From a virus, in IMG/VR virus record IMGVR_UViG_3300020457_000067, positions 1-28,404 of that record: DNA of 28,404 nt; one strand, given 5' to 3'. A program made the position numbers and the translations under genes. Below are positions 13,827 to 21,983 of this stretch, one piece after another. Under the pieces are notes generated by a model that searched no databases, was not told where the DNA came from, and saw only the letters and a program-made list of their open reading frames with translations. Within the stretch, counting starts at the first letter, position 1. Each line of letters opens with the position of its first letter.

Positions 13827-14254
13827 TATGTAAGCAATCCTTTATTTAAAAGTGGTGAGTTTAATAATCCCATTCCTGTTTCATTCTTATTCACATTACT
13901 TAATTGTATTGGTGAAAATGGTCTAGGTGATGCTGTTGGCATACTAACTCTTGGAGCAGAAGTGTCAGCATACTGCATTACATTTCCGGAAGAAGAACTT
14001 TTTTGTTCTTTTAATCCTTCCAATGTTTCAGCAATTTCTTCCATGCCTTTATAGTATTCATCTACATTATCAAAACCTTGAAAGAACTCACTTTCACTCA
14101 TGTATTTTTGAGTTACAGGATTCCAATATGGTGTTGAGCCGGTATAATCCGGATTAGTGGCTTGGTGATACATACTTGTATAGTTTATTCCTGTGCCATT
14201 CATCATTTTATCAAAAGCATTGGAATCCATAAGTGTATAATCGAATGTACTCAT
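13826..14254 (-). CDS. Unknown virion-module protein, 142 aa
   Basis: The N-terminal half is acidic and aromatic (repeated Tyr, Met and Asn, residues 1-75). The second half is a low-complexity Ser/Pro/Asn-rich tail ending NSPLLNKGLLT. It is coupled to both neighbours by 1- and 4-base overlaps. It could be a small core or assembly protein of the internal complex. No domain is recognised. Confidence 0.6.
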   Translation of the reverse strand: MSTFDYTLMDSNAFDKMMNGTGINYTSMYHQATNPDYTGSTPYWNPVTQKYMSESEFFQGFDNVDEYYKGMEEIAETLEGLKEQKSSSSGNVMQYADTSAPRVSMPTASPRPFSPIQLSNVNKNETGMGLLNSPLLNKGLLT

Positions 14255-15468
14255 ACTAATTCTCCATAATTAACTTTTAAATATCCGTTTGCATCTTGAA
14301 CTACTGCATTAGGTAAATGAGCTACTTCCTGTGCAATAACACCAACATTATAATTAGGGTACATTTCTGGAATACCTAACTCTTTTGCTTTATCATTCCA
14401 TTCCCAAGAATAAATGTTAATGCCATTAGCAAGTTTAAATAAAAACTTAATTGCTTTTTTAAGTCTGTTATCTGAGAAAGGTAAATTTGCACTAAATCCA
14501 AACCCACCACTTCTACTTGATGACGTACCACTTGAATCAACAGTTGGAAATCCAGTAGCAATACCTTGAATAACATTGTAGTAATCCATCATCTTACTCA
14601 TTGGAACACCTTGATCGTACATCATTTTTGCAATTTCAAGTTGTTTACCAGCATCTATCATCTCTCTATTTTTACCCATAAATCCAAAAGAAGTTCCCAG
14701 CATATCTGCGTAGTTATTTGCAATATCTCGTCTGCGTCTAGGGTCTCCTTCAGCAATATTAATTTCAGCATCACTTAATCCTCTACCGGCTCGGTACATA
14801 TTATCTGCTGTTACGTTGCCAGCATTGTATAGGTTTGTAATGTTGTCGCGTTCTGAGGTAAACTCTCTGCCTCTTTCATTTTCTGATGCTAAGAATAAAT
14901 CATCAGCTATTTCATTGGCCACACCTTGACCAACATTTTGACCAAAAGTTGCAGAGTTAGGGTCGTATCTACCCATTTTACCCATAGTATTTGAAACTTG
15001 ATTAACTATTCTATCAGTTACGTTGCTTGTTAAATTACTTAGGTATTCATCTGAGTTCGCACTCATTCCGTCATAAGCTGTTCTATTAGTTCCAGCATTT
15101 AGTTCATCTAAATAAGTTCCTGTTTTTCCGGTAGCAAGGTTAGTTAATGCCATACCTCCTGTACTTGTAGGATTGCCAGCGAGATATGAATTTAACATAG
15201 CATCACTTGACGCAAACTTTGTAGGGTCTAAATAATTAAAGGCATCTGAACCTTTAGCAATAATATCTTTTTCACCAGCAGTATATGGAGTTAAATAATT
15301 TGTATAATCATACCCACCCATAAATTTTTGATTGTCTGGGTCATCATACCAATCACCCATATCTTTCATAATTTTATCTAAATGTTCTACAGTCGGCTCA
15401 TATGGTTTGTATTCACTTGTGCCAGATTCACTTGTTTTAGATTTACTTCTACTTCCGCCTATTGACAT
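14251..15468 (-). CDS. Virion protein with C-terminal S74-like chaperone domain, 405 aa
   Basis: The first 300 residues are helical and Asn/Gly-rich, like internal virion proteins of marine podoviruses. The last 74 residues are a compact peptidase-S74-like intramolecular chaperone: SDNRLKK (Ser332 and Lys337 at the spacing of the autocleavage dyad), INIYSWEWN, VGVIAQEV, then VNYGELV at the end. S74 domains usually terminate fibres and are followed by a long coiled coil; here the protein stops right after the core. Autocleavage is possible but unproven. An RGG-like linker (RSGGFGF) precedes the domain. Confidence 0.7.
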   Translation of the reverse strand: MSIGGSRSKSKTSESGTSEYKPYEPTVEHLDKIMKDMGDWYDDPDNQKFMGGYDYTNYLTPYTAGEKDIIAKGSDAFNYLDPTKFASSDAMLNSYLAGNPTSTGGMALTNLATGKTGTYLDELNAGTNRTAYDGMSANSDEYLSNLTSNVTDRIVNQVSNTMGKMGRYDPNSATFGQNVGQGVANEIADDLFLASENERGREFTSERDNITNLYNAGNVTADNMYRAGRGLSDAEINIAEGDPRRRRDIANNYADMLGTSFGFMGKNREMIDAGKQLEIAKMMYDQGVPMSKMMDYYNVIQGIATGFPTVDSSGTSSSRSGGFGFSANLPFSDNRLKKAIKFLFKLANGINIYSWEWNDKAKELGIPEMYPNYNVGVIAQEVAHLPNAVVQDANGYLKVNYGELV

Positions 15469-15481
15469 ATTCTTTCCTTTT

Positions 15482-15916
15482 TTATTTAGTTATTTTTTTT
15501 TCAAGGACTATATGAGTTTCTCTGTACCCATATTGTTTAAATACTTTTGACCATCCTTTTCTTGCAAGATGTACGGATTTATAACATCCATTTTTCTTTG
15601 CATATTCTTCAAAAGTGTTTTGTGCTTTTATTTGCCATTTTAATCTGTCTTGACCCAAGACCATAAAAATAGAAAATATTTTAAATTGTGGTCTTTGTAA
15701 TATTTCAGTAATTACAAAACCTAATTTTTTTTTGTTTTCAATATCCCAAACTAACCATAAGTTCATATCGCCATTTGTAAGTTCTTTTATAACATCTTGA
15801 CTTGCGTAACCATTTTCAGCTTTTAATAAGGTTGCATTTATTTCTTCTGCCACCATTGGATAAACTTTTATAATTTTTTCTGTTGGTATAAAAACAATAT
15901 CTATATTGTCAGCCAT
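15482..15916 (-). CDS. GNAT-fold-like protein, T7 gp13 type
   Basis: The 144-aa protein resembles the small GNAT-like proteins of podoviruses such as T7 internal protein A. The features are LWLVWD (53-58) followed by LGFVITEI, a helix NTFEEYAKKNGC, then RKGWSKVFKQYGYRETHIVLEK near the C-terminus. I see no clear acetyl-CoA pyrophosphate loop (R/Q-x2-G-x-G/A), so it may be non-enzymatic and needed in virion assembly. It overlaps the upstream beta-rich gene by 16 bases and precedes the internal virion genes, as expected for that role. Confidence 0.6.
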   Translation of the reverse strand: MADNIDIVFIPTEKIIKVYPMVAEEINATLLKAENGYASQDVIKELTNGDMNLWLVWDIENKKKLGFVITEILQRPQFKIFSIFMVLGQDRLKWQIKAQNTFEEYAKKNGCYKSVHLARKGWSKVFKQYGYRETHIVLEKKITK

Positions 15917-16284
15917 TTATTAGTGCCATTGTATATAAGTTTAACAAGACCATAGTTTGTAGAAATTACTTTTGTGTTTGCGCCTTCAATTGTATCTCCA
16001 GACCCAGATGTTACTGTGATGTTATTAGTAGAGGCATTACCACTTGTATCTTTAATAATGTAGTTAGTACCTATCGGTGCATTAACCGGTAGATTAATTG
16101 TTGTAGCTTGGCTTACATTCACATCTATAAAAAGATCATCTACTTTTGCACCATAACTTGAGGCAGTTAATTTTTTATAATTAATATTAACCCTATTTAC
16201 TAATTCATTTACAGCCTGTTCTAATTGTTTGTTGTAATATTCTTGATTAGTAGTTGGAGTTCTTCTTATGTACTCAATACTCAT
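15901..16284 (-). CDS. Small beta-rich virion protein, 127 aa
   Basis: A helical N-terminus (NQEYYNKQLEQAVNELV, 13-29) is followed by alternating beta strands rich in Thr, Asn and Gly, ending VKLIYNGTNKWLTI. That ending is common to small beta-helix or jelly-roll decorations of phage structural proteins. It probably is a fibre or decoration component. No family name can be given. It overlaps both neighbours. Confidence 0.6.
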   Translation of the reverse strand: MSIEYIRRTPTTNQEYYNKQLEQAVNELVNRVNINYKKLTASSYGAKVDDLFIDVNVSQATTINLPVNAPIGTNYIIKDTSGNASTNNITVTSGSGDTIEGANTKVISTNYGLVKLIYNGTNKWLTI

Positions 16285-16535
16285 TAATCTATAATTTTTT
16301 TAATTCTTACTCTGCAAGTGTCTGGTGTTACACAATCTGTATAAACCTCTGCTGTAACTGATTTACAACTGACCATTATACCCTCTTTTTCATCTATTCT
16401 CTTAGCAACCTTGCGTTTTTCTTCTAAACATTTAGAAAGAGATGTAACTCCATTTTCATCATACATAGGTGTATGTTCCATTATCTTCCCATCAGCAGTT
16501 GTAATTAGCATAATTGCAAATACCATCTCAATCAT
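16284..16535 (-). CDS. Small Cys-rich, possibly exported protein, 83 aa
   Basis: A short hydrophobic start (MVFAIMLITTA, 4-14) may be a signal peptide. The remainder carries four Cys (35, 54, 64 and 70), enough for two disulfides. A second small exported-type protein, encoded at 6685-6918, has the same general layout (hydrophobic start, few Cys). Its place among structural genes gives no function. It overlaps its neighbours by 1 and 8 bases. Confidence 0.55.
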   Translation of the reverse strand: MIEMVFAIMLITTADGKIMEHTPMYDENGVTSLSKCLEEKRKVAKRIDEKEGIMVSCKSVTAEVYTDCVTPDTCRVRIKKIID

Positions 16536-16932
16536 GTTTTCCGTTTCCCCTTAATTTGTCTGTTAGTCCTTCTAAATCTATTACTCGTTCCTCAAGAAAA
16601 TCTACTTGCAGTTGGGCTTTTCCTATTAATGGTAATTGTGTTTCTGCGTTATTTTGTAACGATTCTAATCTACCACTAATAAATTCTATTAAAAGAAATG
16701 CCTCTTTAAGTTGGCTGTCAATTTCTGTTACTGGAATAGTATCTATATGTTCATTTATTAATTCTATATCATTTAGAACTAATGCAGATTGTGTTTCTAG
16801 TGCAGTAATTCTGTTCGTTAAACTGCTGTACCCAAATACTGCTGATGCAACTACCATTATAATTCCAATTAAGTTAATAATTGGCATGGAAATTGCTCTA
16901 TCCGAACTAACACTAAGAGGTTCTTCAGCCAT
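16528..16932 (-). CDS. Membrane-anchored coiled-coil protein, 134 aa
   Basis: One membrane helix lies at about 16-38 (INLIGIIMVVASAVFGYSSL), followed by a long heptad-patterned coiled coil to near the end (ITALETQSALVLNDIELI and LQVDFLEERVIDLEGLTDKL). The C-terminus is basic (RGNGKHD). Position in the late operon and topology would fit a spanin-like or lysis-regulating factor, or a virion protein that inserts in the host membrane. It overlaps both neighbours. Confidence 0.58.
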   Translation of the reverse strand: MAEEPLSVSSDRAISMPIINLIGIIMVVASAVFGYSSLTNRITALETQSALVLNDIELINEHIDTIPVTEIDSQLKEAFLLIEFISGRLESLQNNAETQLPLIGKAQLQVDFLEERVIDLEGLTDKLRGNGKHD

Positions 16933-18614
16933 TATTGAACTCCGTCAACTGTTGCCTCAATCTCAAGACCCATAGCATCATTCCATACCGAGTTGGCTGG
17001 AACTTTCACCTCTATCTTGTGATACTTCCCAGACTGTCTAAAAGTTGCTACACCATTATCGTTACAAGCAGAAAATCCTGTTTCAGTTGTAGTACCTCCG
17101 GCTCTTTCTCTACTTACTAAATTTATTTGTGTTGGTTGATAACCGGTAAAATTTACAGCACTTATCGTTTGATCTGGCGCAACAACAATAGAAAGCAATG
17201 TATCTGAAACTATTGTCGCTACAATAAACTTTGAGTTATTAAATTGACTTGTTACATCTGCAATTCGTATAACATCACCAACATTTAATTCACTTAAAAA
17301 TTTTGTTCCTGTTCCATTAACTGTTGTAGATGAAATTGCTATTTTCCCTGTTTTCACTACTGGCTCAACATCAATTACTGGGTTTATTGAAGATACAAAA
17401 GTTCTTTTTCCGTCTTGGTATTCCTGTTCACCAACACTTATAGTTGCCTCTAAATTATTACCACTAAAAGTTGCAAATTTATTTGTACTATCAAAAGCAG
17501 AGAAGAATAATGTACCTCCTTGCCATATTCTACTATCAAAAGAGTCTGTAAATCCTGTATCTACGTTTGTTGATATATTATCTAATAATTCTAATGTAGT
17601 TCCTGTTGTAAATGCAGAGCCAACAAATTGAGTTGCAATATCAATATAAGACCATCTATCTGCTGAATAGTTATAGCACAATATTCTGTCTGGATTGCCA
17701 TTTGATGAGTTAGTAGATGGATAAGACCAGAAAATTAATTTATTTAGTGGGTCATGCCCACTTGTAATTCTTAAAATATTAGATTGATCTAGGTTGCCAT
17801 CAAAAAAATCATCAATTCTATTTTCACCAATTAACTTTGTTGTCTCACCATCGGTGCTTGCAAATCCATCTTGACTTAAAAAATAAGTTGTATTTCCAAC
17901 TGTAACAAGACTACCATGAGCTATACATCCTCTTTCTTGCTCGATGGTTCTAATCTGAAATATGCTTGAACCACCTACAAAGTTAAGTTGAAATATTTTT
18001 CTAAGGCCAAATATAATTCCAAATTCTCCACCTACCACACCGGTTATTTCTGGTGTATCATAAATAGTTTCAAAATCAGATGAATTATTTCCGGCTGTCC
18101 ATCCAGCATGATTACCTATTTCTGACCATTGTATTCTGTTTCTGTTTGTTGGTTGCCAGGCTGTTACTAAGAAATTTCTTACAACAGCACTATGCCAAAA
18201 CGTAGGAGGTGAACCACCTAAATTACCAAATGCTGTTGCATTATCTAATTGCCATACTTGGGGAGGATTAGCTCCATTACTTGCAATTATATAGTTACCA
18301 AACTGTGTAAATTGCCAATCGTTTTCCCCTCCTGTTGCAAATGTAGTACCACCAGAAACGTCAGAAAAAGTATTTGATAAATACTTATAAAGTTTTGTCT
18401 TATCTCCGGCAAACGATGTAATATTGCCAGCACTTGATCTAAATGATGCAAAACCTTGACATCTATTTGTTAGCGCGTTTGTGCTAACACTAGAAATCCC
18501 TTTCATTGGCCTATAACTTTTAAATGAAGGAACTACATTCTTAGCATCAGTTAGACCTTCATTTCTAAAATCTGGAGCATCTGGCAAAAAATCTTTAAAA
18601 TCTTTATAAGCCAT
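16932..18614 (-). CDS. Packaged-DNA stabilisation / tail hub protein, P22 gp10-like
   Basis: The 560-aa protein resembles the stabilisation proteins that plug the portal and make the tail hub of short-tailed phages. The N-terminus DFLPDAPDFRNEGLTDAKNV (8-27), the repeated beta-propeller-like strands with TFWHSAVVRNFLVTAW (137-152) and RNRIQWSE, and the later GETTKLIGENRIDDFF and WSYPSTNS elements match what I know of this family. The C-terminal 170 residues look like an added beta-rich domain. It lies directly downstream of the head-tail adaptor, as expected for a neck component. Confidence 0.75.
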   Translation of the reverse strand: MAYKDFKDFLPDAPDFRNEGLTDAKNVVPSFKSYRPMKGISSVSTNALTNRCQGFASFRSSAGNITSFAGDKTKLYKYLSNTFSDVSGGTTFATGGENDWQFTQFGNYIIASNGANPPQVWQLDNATAFGNLGGSPPTFWHSAVVRNFLVTAWQPTNRNRIQWSEIGNHAGWTAGNNSSDFETIYDTPEITGVVGGEFGIIFGLRKIFQLNFVGGSSIFQIRTIEQERGCIAHGSLVTVGNTTYFLSQDGFASTDGETTKLIGENRIDDFFDGNLDQSNILRITSGHDPLNKLIFWSYPSTNSSNGNPDRILCYNYSADRWSYIDIATQFVGSAFTTGTTLELLDNISTNVDTGFTDSFDSRIWQGGTLFFSAFDSTNKFATFSGNNLEATISVGEQEYQDGKRTFVSSINPVIDVEPVVKTGKIAISSTTVNGTGTKFLSELNVGDVIRIADVTSQFNNSKFIVATIVSDTLLSIVVAPDQTISAVNFTGYQPTQINLVSRERAGGTTTETGFSACNDNGVATFRQSGKYHKIEVKVPANSVWNDAMGLEIEATVDGVQ

Positions 18615-18616
18615 AA

Positions 18617-19255
18617 TTACTCGTTAGATACAGTACCCCTCATAACTAGAGGAGCATCTTGGTTGTATTTGTTTGCAAGGTTAATGTTAATAACTCTATC
18701 CAAACCATTCGTGTAAAACTTAAACCATTCTTGAACTATCTGTTGGTCTATGCCCCTTATAAAAGAATGTGCAAAGTATAAAGAACCAAATAAATATACG
18801 TCTGGATGATATGTAAGAACATCATTAGTATCTGTATCATTTACTAAAGCATCAAATTGTTTGTAGTAATACATTTTAACAGAGTAAGTTGAATCCGGTA
18901 CAGGGTAAAAATGAATTTTATCATTTATAATTGTATATACTTTTGGCATACCAGTTAATGATGAACCATACATATCAAAAGCCTGTGATGGTGTTACATA
19001 AGCTAATGCAACTTTTGGACTTCTATCTACATAAATAGAATTTATACCTAAAAACCCTGTCGGCAGAGACTCTGTTTCAGCATCCGCGCTTATAGTTTGC
19101 AGATTTATCATTTTGTTGTAACCGCTTTGAGCTAATTTTGAATTAAAATCTTGCTCTGCTAATGCAACAAAATCAGACAATTCGTTTGTTAAATCTGATC
19201 TACCAAGCCAGTTTGCTATACTTGATTTTAAGTTTGCGTAATTATTTAGTGCCAT
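18617..19255 (-). CDS. Head-tail adaptor, SU10-type
   Basis: The 212-aa protein has the conserved start NYANLKSSIANWLGRSDLTN (5-24), then SDFVALAEQDFNSKL, PTGFLGINSIYV and HFYPVPDS. This is the pattern of the phage adaptor family, whose members ring the portal and hold the tail hub. It fits the SU10-type capsid protein in the same operon. The gene abuts the upstream 110-aa gene without overlap and lies two bases from the stabilisation protein. Confidence 0.78.
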   Translation of the reverse strand: MALNNYANLKSSIANWLGRSDLTNELSDFVALAEQDFNSKLAQSGYNKMINLQTISADAETESLPTGFLGINSIYVDRSPKVALAYVTPSQAFDMYGSSLTGMPKVYTIINDKIHFYPVPDSTYSVKMYYYKQFDALVNDTDTNDVLTYHPDVYLFGSLYFAHSFIRGIDQQIVQEWFKFYTNGLDRVININLANKYNQDAPLVMRGTVSNE

Positions 19256-19588
19256 TTAGTAAGTTCCCTCTGATGTTCTTAAATATGCCCATTGTGGGTC
19301 GTTAAGTTTTTTTTGTAAGTATTTGTGCTGTTCATCTGGTTGCATAGAAAATAAAAATACTTGATCGTCTTTTAGCCATTGATACAAAACTATTTGTGGT
19401 ATTTCTGCAACTGACAACATTGACTTGTCAGAATTGTACCCACTAAAGTCATTTCTCTTAGCTTTGTTTTCTTTTAAAATATCTTTTACGTCTTGATATC
19501 TATGGTGTACTAATGTTTTACCATCACTATCACCTTCCCAAATTTCGCCTTCTATTCCGTTATGTGTATGTTCGTAAGTCTTTGCCAT
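19256..19588 (-). CDS. Small conserved phage protein, 110 aa
   Basis: A charged soluble protein with a His/Glu/Asp-rich N-terminus (TYEHTHNGIEGEIWEGDSDG) and a helical second half ending QWAYLRTSEGTY. I recognise the general type as a small gene next to the adaptor in marine podoviruses but cannot name a function. A neck or head-completion role would fit its place. It starts two bases after the stop of the 2OG oxygenase's upstream side boundary and ends where the adaptor begins. Confidence 0.55.
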   Translation of the reverse strand: MAKTYEHTHNGIEGEIWEGDSDGKTLVHHRYQDVKDILKENKAKRNDFSGYNSDKSMLSVAEIPQIVLYQWLKDDQVFLFSMQPDEQHKYLQKKLNDPQWAYLRTSEGTY

Positions 19589-19590
19589 TT

Positions 19591-20241
19591 TTATTTATAA
19601 TTTTTGTATTCCCAATCTACTTTTTGTAAATTTAATTGAGGTTTATTTATGTCAGTTATCTGTCCACAATTCCAATTTTCATGTTCTTTAAAAAAATCTG
19701 GTGTAACTTTCCACAATGCAGTTGCTAAATTATATCGAGTACCTTGATATATACTTGATACTCTATGTAATTGTGCAGAGTCAATTAAGACCATTCTGTT
19801 TTCTACTGCTTTAATTCTTTCTATTTCGTTATTGTCAATACACCTTGCAGATTTTTGTGAGTCTTCTAATCCATTTCTATTTTTGTAAGGTGCAATTTCT
19901 AAAAACCCCCCTTTACAATCAGCAGTAACTTTAGGGTAATAAAGTAAACTTTGTTCAGAAATCCAATAATTATCACTAAAATAATAATACTCACCAGTAT
20001 CTTGATGCCATTCTAAAAATCCACCAGAGCTTATAACCCTAGACCAATACTCAAAACCACCATTGGGGTATTCAGTTGGGTCAATATAGTCTTGCCACAA
20101 TAATTGTATAACTTCTTCAACTTTATTTCTTGGTTCTTCATTCCACCAGCCACACCAGTAATTATATTGTGGCATAGTTTTATAACTTAAATGTTCAGTT
20201 AAATCGTAATTTAAGTTAAGAACATTATCCTTAACGATCAT
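19591..20241 (-). CDS. 2-oxoglutarate/Fe(II)-dependent oxygenase
   Basis: These enzymes use Fe(II), O2 and 2-oxoglutarate to hydroxylate or otherwise oxidise a substrate, here unknown. The 216-aa protein has the jelly-roll motif His79-Gln80-Asp81 (EWHQDTG), a distal His159 (QLHRVS) and Arg169 ten residues later (QGTRYNLA), which would bind 2-oxoglutarate. GGFLEI and ENRMVLID are typical strands. I start it at the ATG at 20241, which overlaps the stop of the membrane-protein gene (ATGA), rather than 16 codons earlier inside that gene. Prolyl-hydroxylase-like and phage DNA or protein hydroxylases are both possible. Confidence 0.8.
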   Translation of the reverse strand: MIVKDNVLNLNYDLTEHLSYKTMPQYNYWCGWWNEEPRNKVEEVIQLLWQDYIDPTEYPNGGFEYWSRVISSGGFLEWHQDTGEYYYFSDNYWISEQSLLYYPKVTADCKGGFLEIAPYKNRNGLEDSQKSARCIDNNEIERIKAVENRMVLIDSAQLHRVSSIYQGTRYNLATALWKVTPDFFKEHENWNCGQITDINKPQLNLQKVDWEYKNYK

Positions 20242-20447
20242 AAATAAACTAAAAAATTTAAGTAATCTAAAATAGGTGCATATTTCCAACCAAATCCAAA
20301 TAGAAAATTGGCAACATATATAAACCCATTAATAATTATTATTTTAGTTCCTAAGAATACAAAGATTACAAATAGAATAGTTTTAGTTAATCCGTAATTT
20401 TTGTGAAAGTTAATTAATTTTCTTAGTAAAGGAAAATTCCATTTCAT
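20238..20447 (-). CDS. Small membrane protein, 69 aa, between COQ4-like and oxygenase genes
   Basis: A basic N-terminus (LLRKLINFHKNYG) is followed by two closely spaced hydrophobic stretches, about 21-39 and 41-58, then a hydrophobic C-terminus. It overlaps the COQ4-like gene by four bases at its start and the oxygenase by four at its end (ATGA at both), so the three are coupled. COQ4 acts at membranes on a lipid quinone, so a membrane anchor or lipid-access partner is an attractive guess, but no homology supports it. Confidence 0.55.
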   Translation of the reverse strand: MKWNFPLLRKLINFHKNYGLTKTILFVIFVFLGTKIIIINGFIYVANFLFGFGWKYAPILDYLNFLVYL

Positions 20448-21298
20448 ATTTGTTTTATGTTATCTTCTTTTTTATCTTTATGTAGTGGATGTTGCCACGC
20501 ATTGTAGTAATCCCATTTTTCAATTTGTCTGCATGAGTAAGGTGCTAAATGATTATGGTATCTTTTTTCAAATGCCTCATAGATAGGCACTTCACCAATG
20601 TTAAATTTTTTTCTGACTTCTTCTAAATCACTTTCTAAAAAATCTAATGGGCTAATTACCCCTAGTTCTTTTTTACATTTTTTTAGATTTGCTTTACACT
20701 CTTTGTAAACTTTCCAAACACCTCTGTAATCACCAGTTTTTTTTGCTACGGATAACATAACAACAAAACCAATTATTTGTGATGGCTTGTAGTCTAAAAG
20801 GTGTCCAGTTACTTCTTGAATTAAACCCTCACCTAAAGCATGAGTATTGTATCTAAACAAGGTATGTAAAATATCATGTGTAATTACTACATGACGAGAT
20901 AAGTTTGTTCTTACAACATCAAGACGAGATTTCACTTCGTCATCTTTAAATCTTTGGTTATAAAGTACCTCAAGACCAAGATTTCTAACAATTTTATAAT
21001 ATTCTGCACCGACTGTATTGGATGGCAAAGATGACAAATAATCCATATCCATCAACTTAGGTAAAACTGTTTTTTCAACATAATCTTTATCGTTATGTTT
21101 TCTACCCCATACAACGTCTTGACCTAAAGTTGTTTGAGTAGCTTTATTCATCATCATAAGGCCAAATGGGAATTGCATTTCTCTATATAATGTTGTGACT
21201 GGAATACCCAGTTTATCTTCTTCCATCTGTTCTTCAGATTTATTGTATATCTGAATAATGTCATTTAATGATCTTCCAATTTTATATAAATTCCACAT
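20444..21298 (-). CDS. COQ4-family protein, putative ubiquinone-biosynthesis factor
   Basis: COQ4 is required in coenzyme Q synthesis and has been linked to the C1 oxidative decarboxylation and hydroxylation step. The 284-aa protein has the family core in order: LPSNTVGAEYYKIV (91-104), RFKDDE (116-121), and the metal motif HDxxH-x11-E fully intact as His141, Asp142, His145 and Glu157 (HDILH ... LGE). Helices after that are amphipathic (IIGFVVMLSVAKKTGDYR). The N-terminal 60 and C-terminal 70 residues go beyond the minimal fold. The gene lies in the late operon between unknown genes and an oxygenase. Enzymatic activity is inferred from motif integrity. Confidence 0.78.
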   Translation of the reverse strand: MWNLYKIGRSLNDIIQIYNKSEEQMEEDKLGIPVTTLYREMQFPFGLMMMNKATQTTLGQDVVWGRKHNDKDYVEKTVLPKLMDMDYLSSLPSNTVGAEYYKIVRNLGLEVLYNQRFKDDEVKSRLDVVRTNLSRHVVITHDILHTLFRYNTHALGEGLIQEVTGHLLDYKPSQIIGFVVMLSVAKKTGDYRGVWKVYKECKANLKKCKKELGVISPLDFLESDLEEVRKKFNIGEVPIYEAFEKRYHNHLAPYSCRQIEKWDYYNAWQHPLHKDKKEDNIKQI

Positions 21299-21299
21299 A

Positions 21300-21983
21300 T
21301 TAAATTACTATCTTTATGATTCTTGCTGGTATTGAGCTTTCATTTTTAATTGAAACTGAAATACTTTTTAATTGTCTTAGTTCGTTTTCTTCTATGTTAG
21401 AGCTTGCTATTGAACAGTTAGCAGAAAATAGAAGGTAGTTATCACCATCTGATTTATTTATTGTTTTTGTTTGGCCAACATCAATATCAATAATTTTTAA
21501 ATCATAGGGTTTGTCAGATATAAAACAAAATAACCTGGTATCATCTTCTTGAGCCATAATGTCGGTTTTTGTTGCTAATGCCCACTCATTAGCTTTAGGG
21601 CTAAACTCATCATAATCAGCACCAAAATTATAAATTGTAGTTAATTGTTTATTTGCGATTGCGTCTGGTGTTGACGTTTGGTTATAATTACCAGAACGTA
21701 TTTTATCATCACTTGTTAAATCTTTATATCTATCTATATCAGCAGTTGTAATATCACCATCATTATCCCAATATTGTTTGTACTCAACAGAGCCTTTTAA
21801 CAATATTAAATTGTTTGGTGTCTTAAAAATTTTAGAACTTTGTGTGTCGTAAGTTAAATTATCACCATTAACATTATCACTTAAATTAATTCGTTGTATT
21901 AAATCAAATTTATTACCAGCATTTATTGTAATTTCTGATTCATTAAAATAATGTTTTTTGATTGCGTTAAAATCGTATCTCAT
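21300..21983 (-). CDS. Unknown late protein, 227 aa
   Basis: A soluble, Asp/Asn/Thr-rich, mostly beta protein with segments such as LILLKGSVEYKQYW and a C-terminal strand series ending SIPARIIKIVI. It has two Cys and no membrane segment. It starts at the stop of the upstream 131-aa gene (one-base overlap) and ends one base before the COQ4-like gene. It could belong to the fibre module upstream or to the accessory cassette downstream. No family is recognised. Confidence 0.55.
   Translation of the reverse strand: MRYDFNAIKKHYFNESEITINAGNKFDLIQRINLSDNVNGDNLTYDTQSSKIFKTPNNLILLKGSVEYKQYWDNDGDITTADIDRYKDLTSDDKIRSGNYNQTSTPDAIANKQLTTIYNFGADYDEFSPKANEWALATKTDIMAQEDDTRLFCFISDKPYDLKIIDIDVGQTKTINKSDGDNYLLFSANCSIASSNIEENELRQLKSISVSIKNESSIPARIIKIVI

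Noticed and set aside
16514-16975. 153-aa plus-strand open frame
   Set aside because: It is antisense to the membrane coiled-coil gene and its neighbours, with no ribosome site or family features; a composition shadow.
20242-20289. Longer start of the 2OG oxygenase at 20289
   Set aside because: It would overlap the membrane-protein gene by about 50 bases. The ATG at 20241 makes a standard ATGA overlap and the oxygenase domain begins after it.
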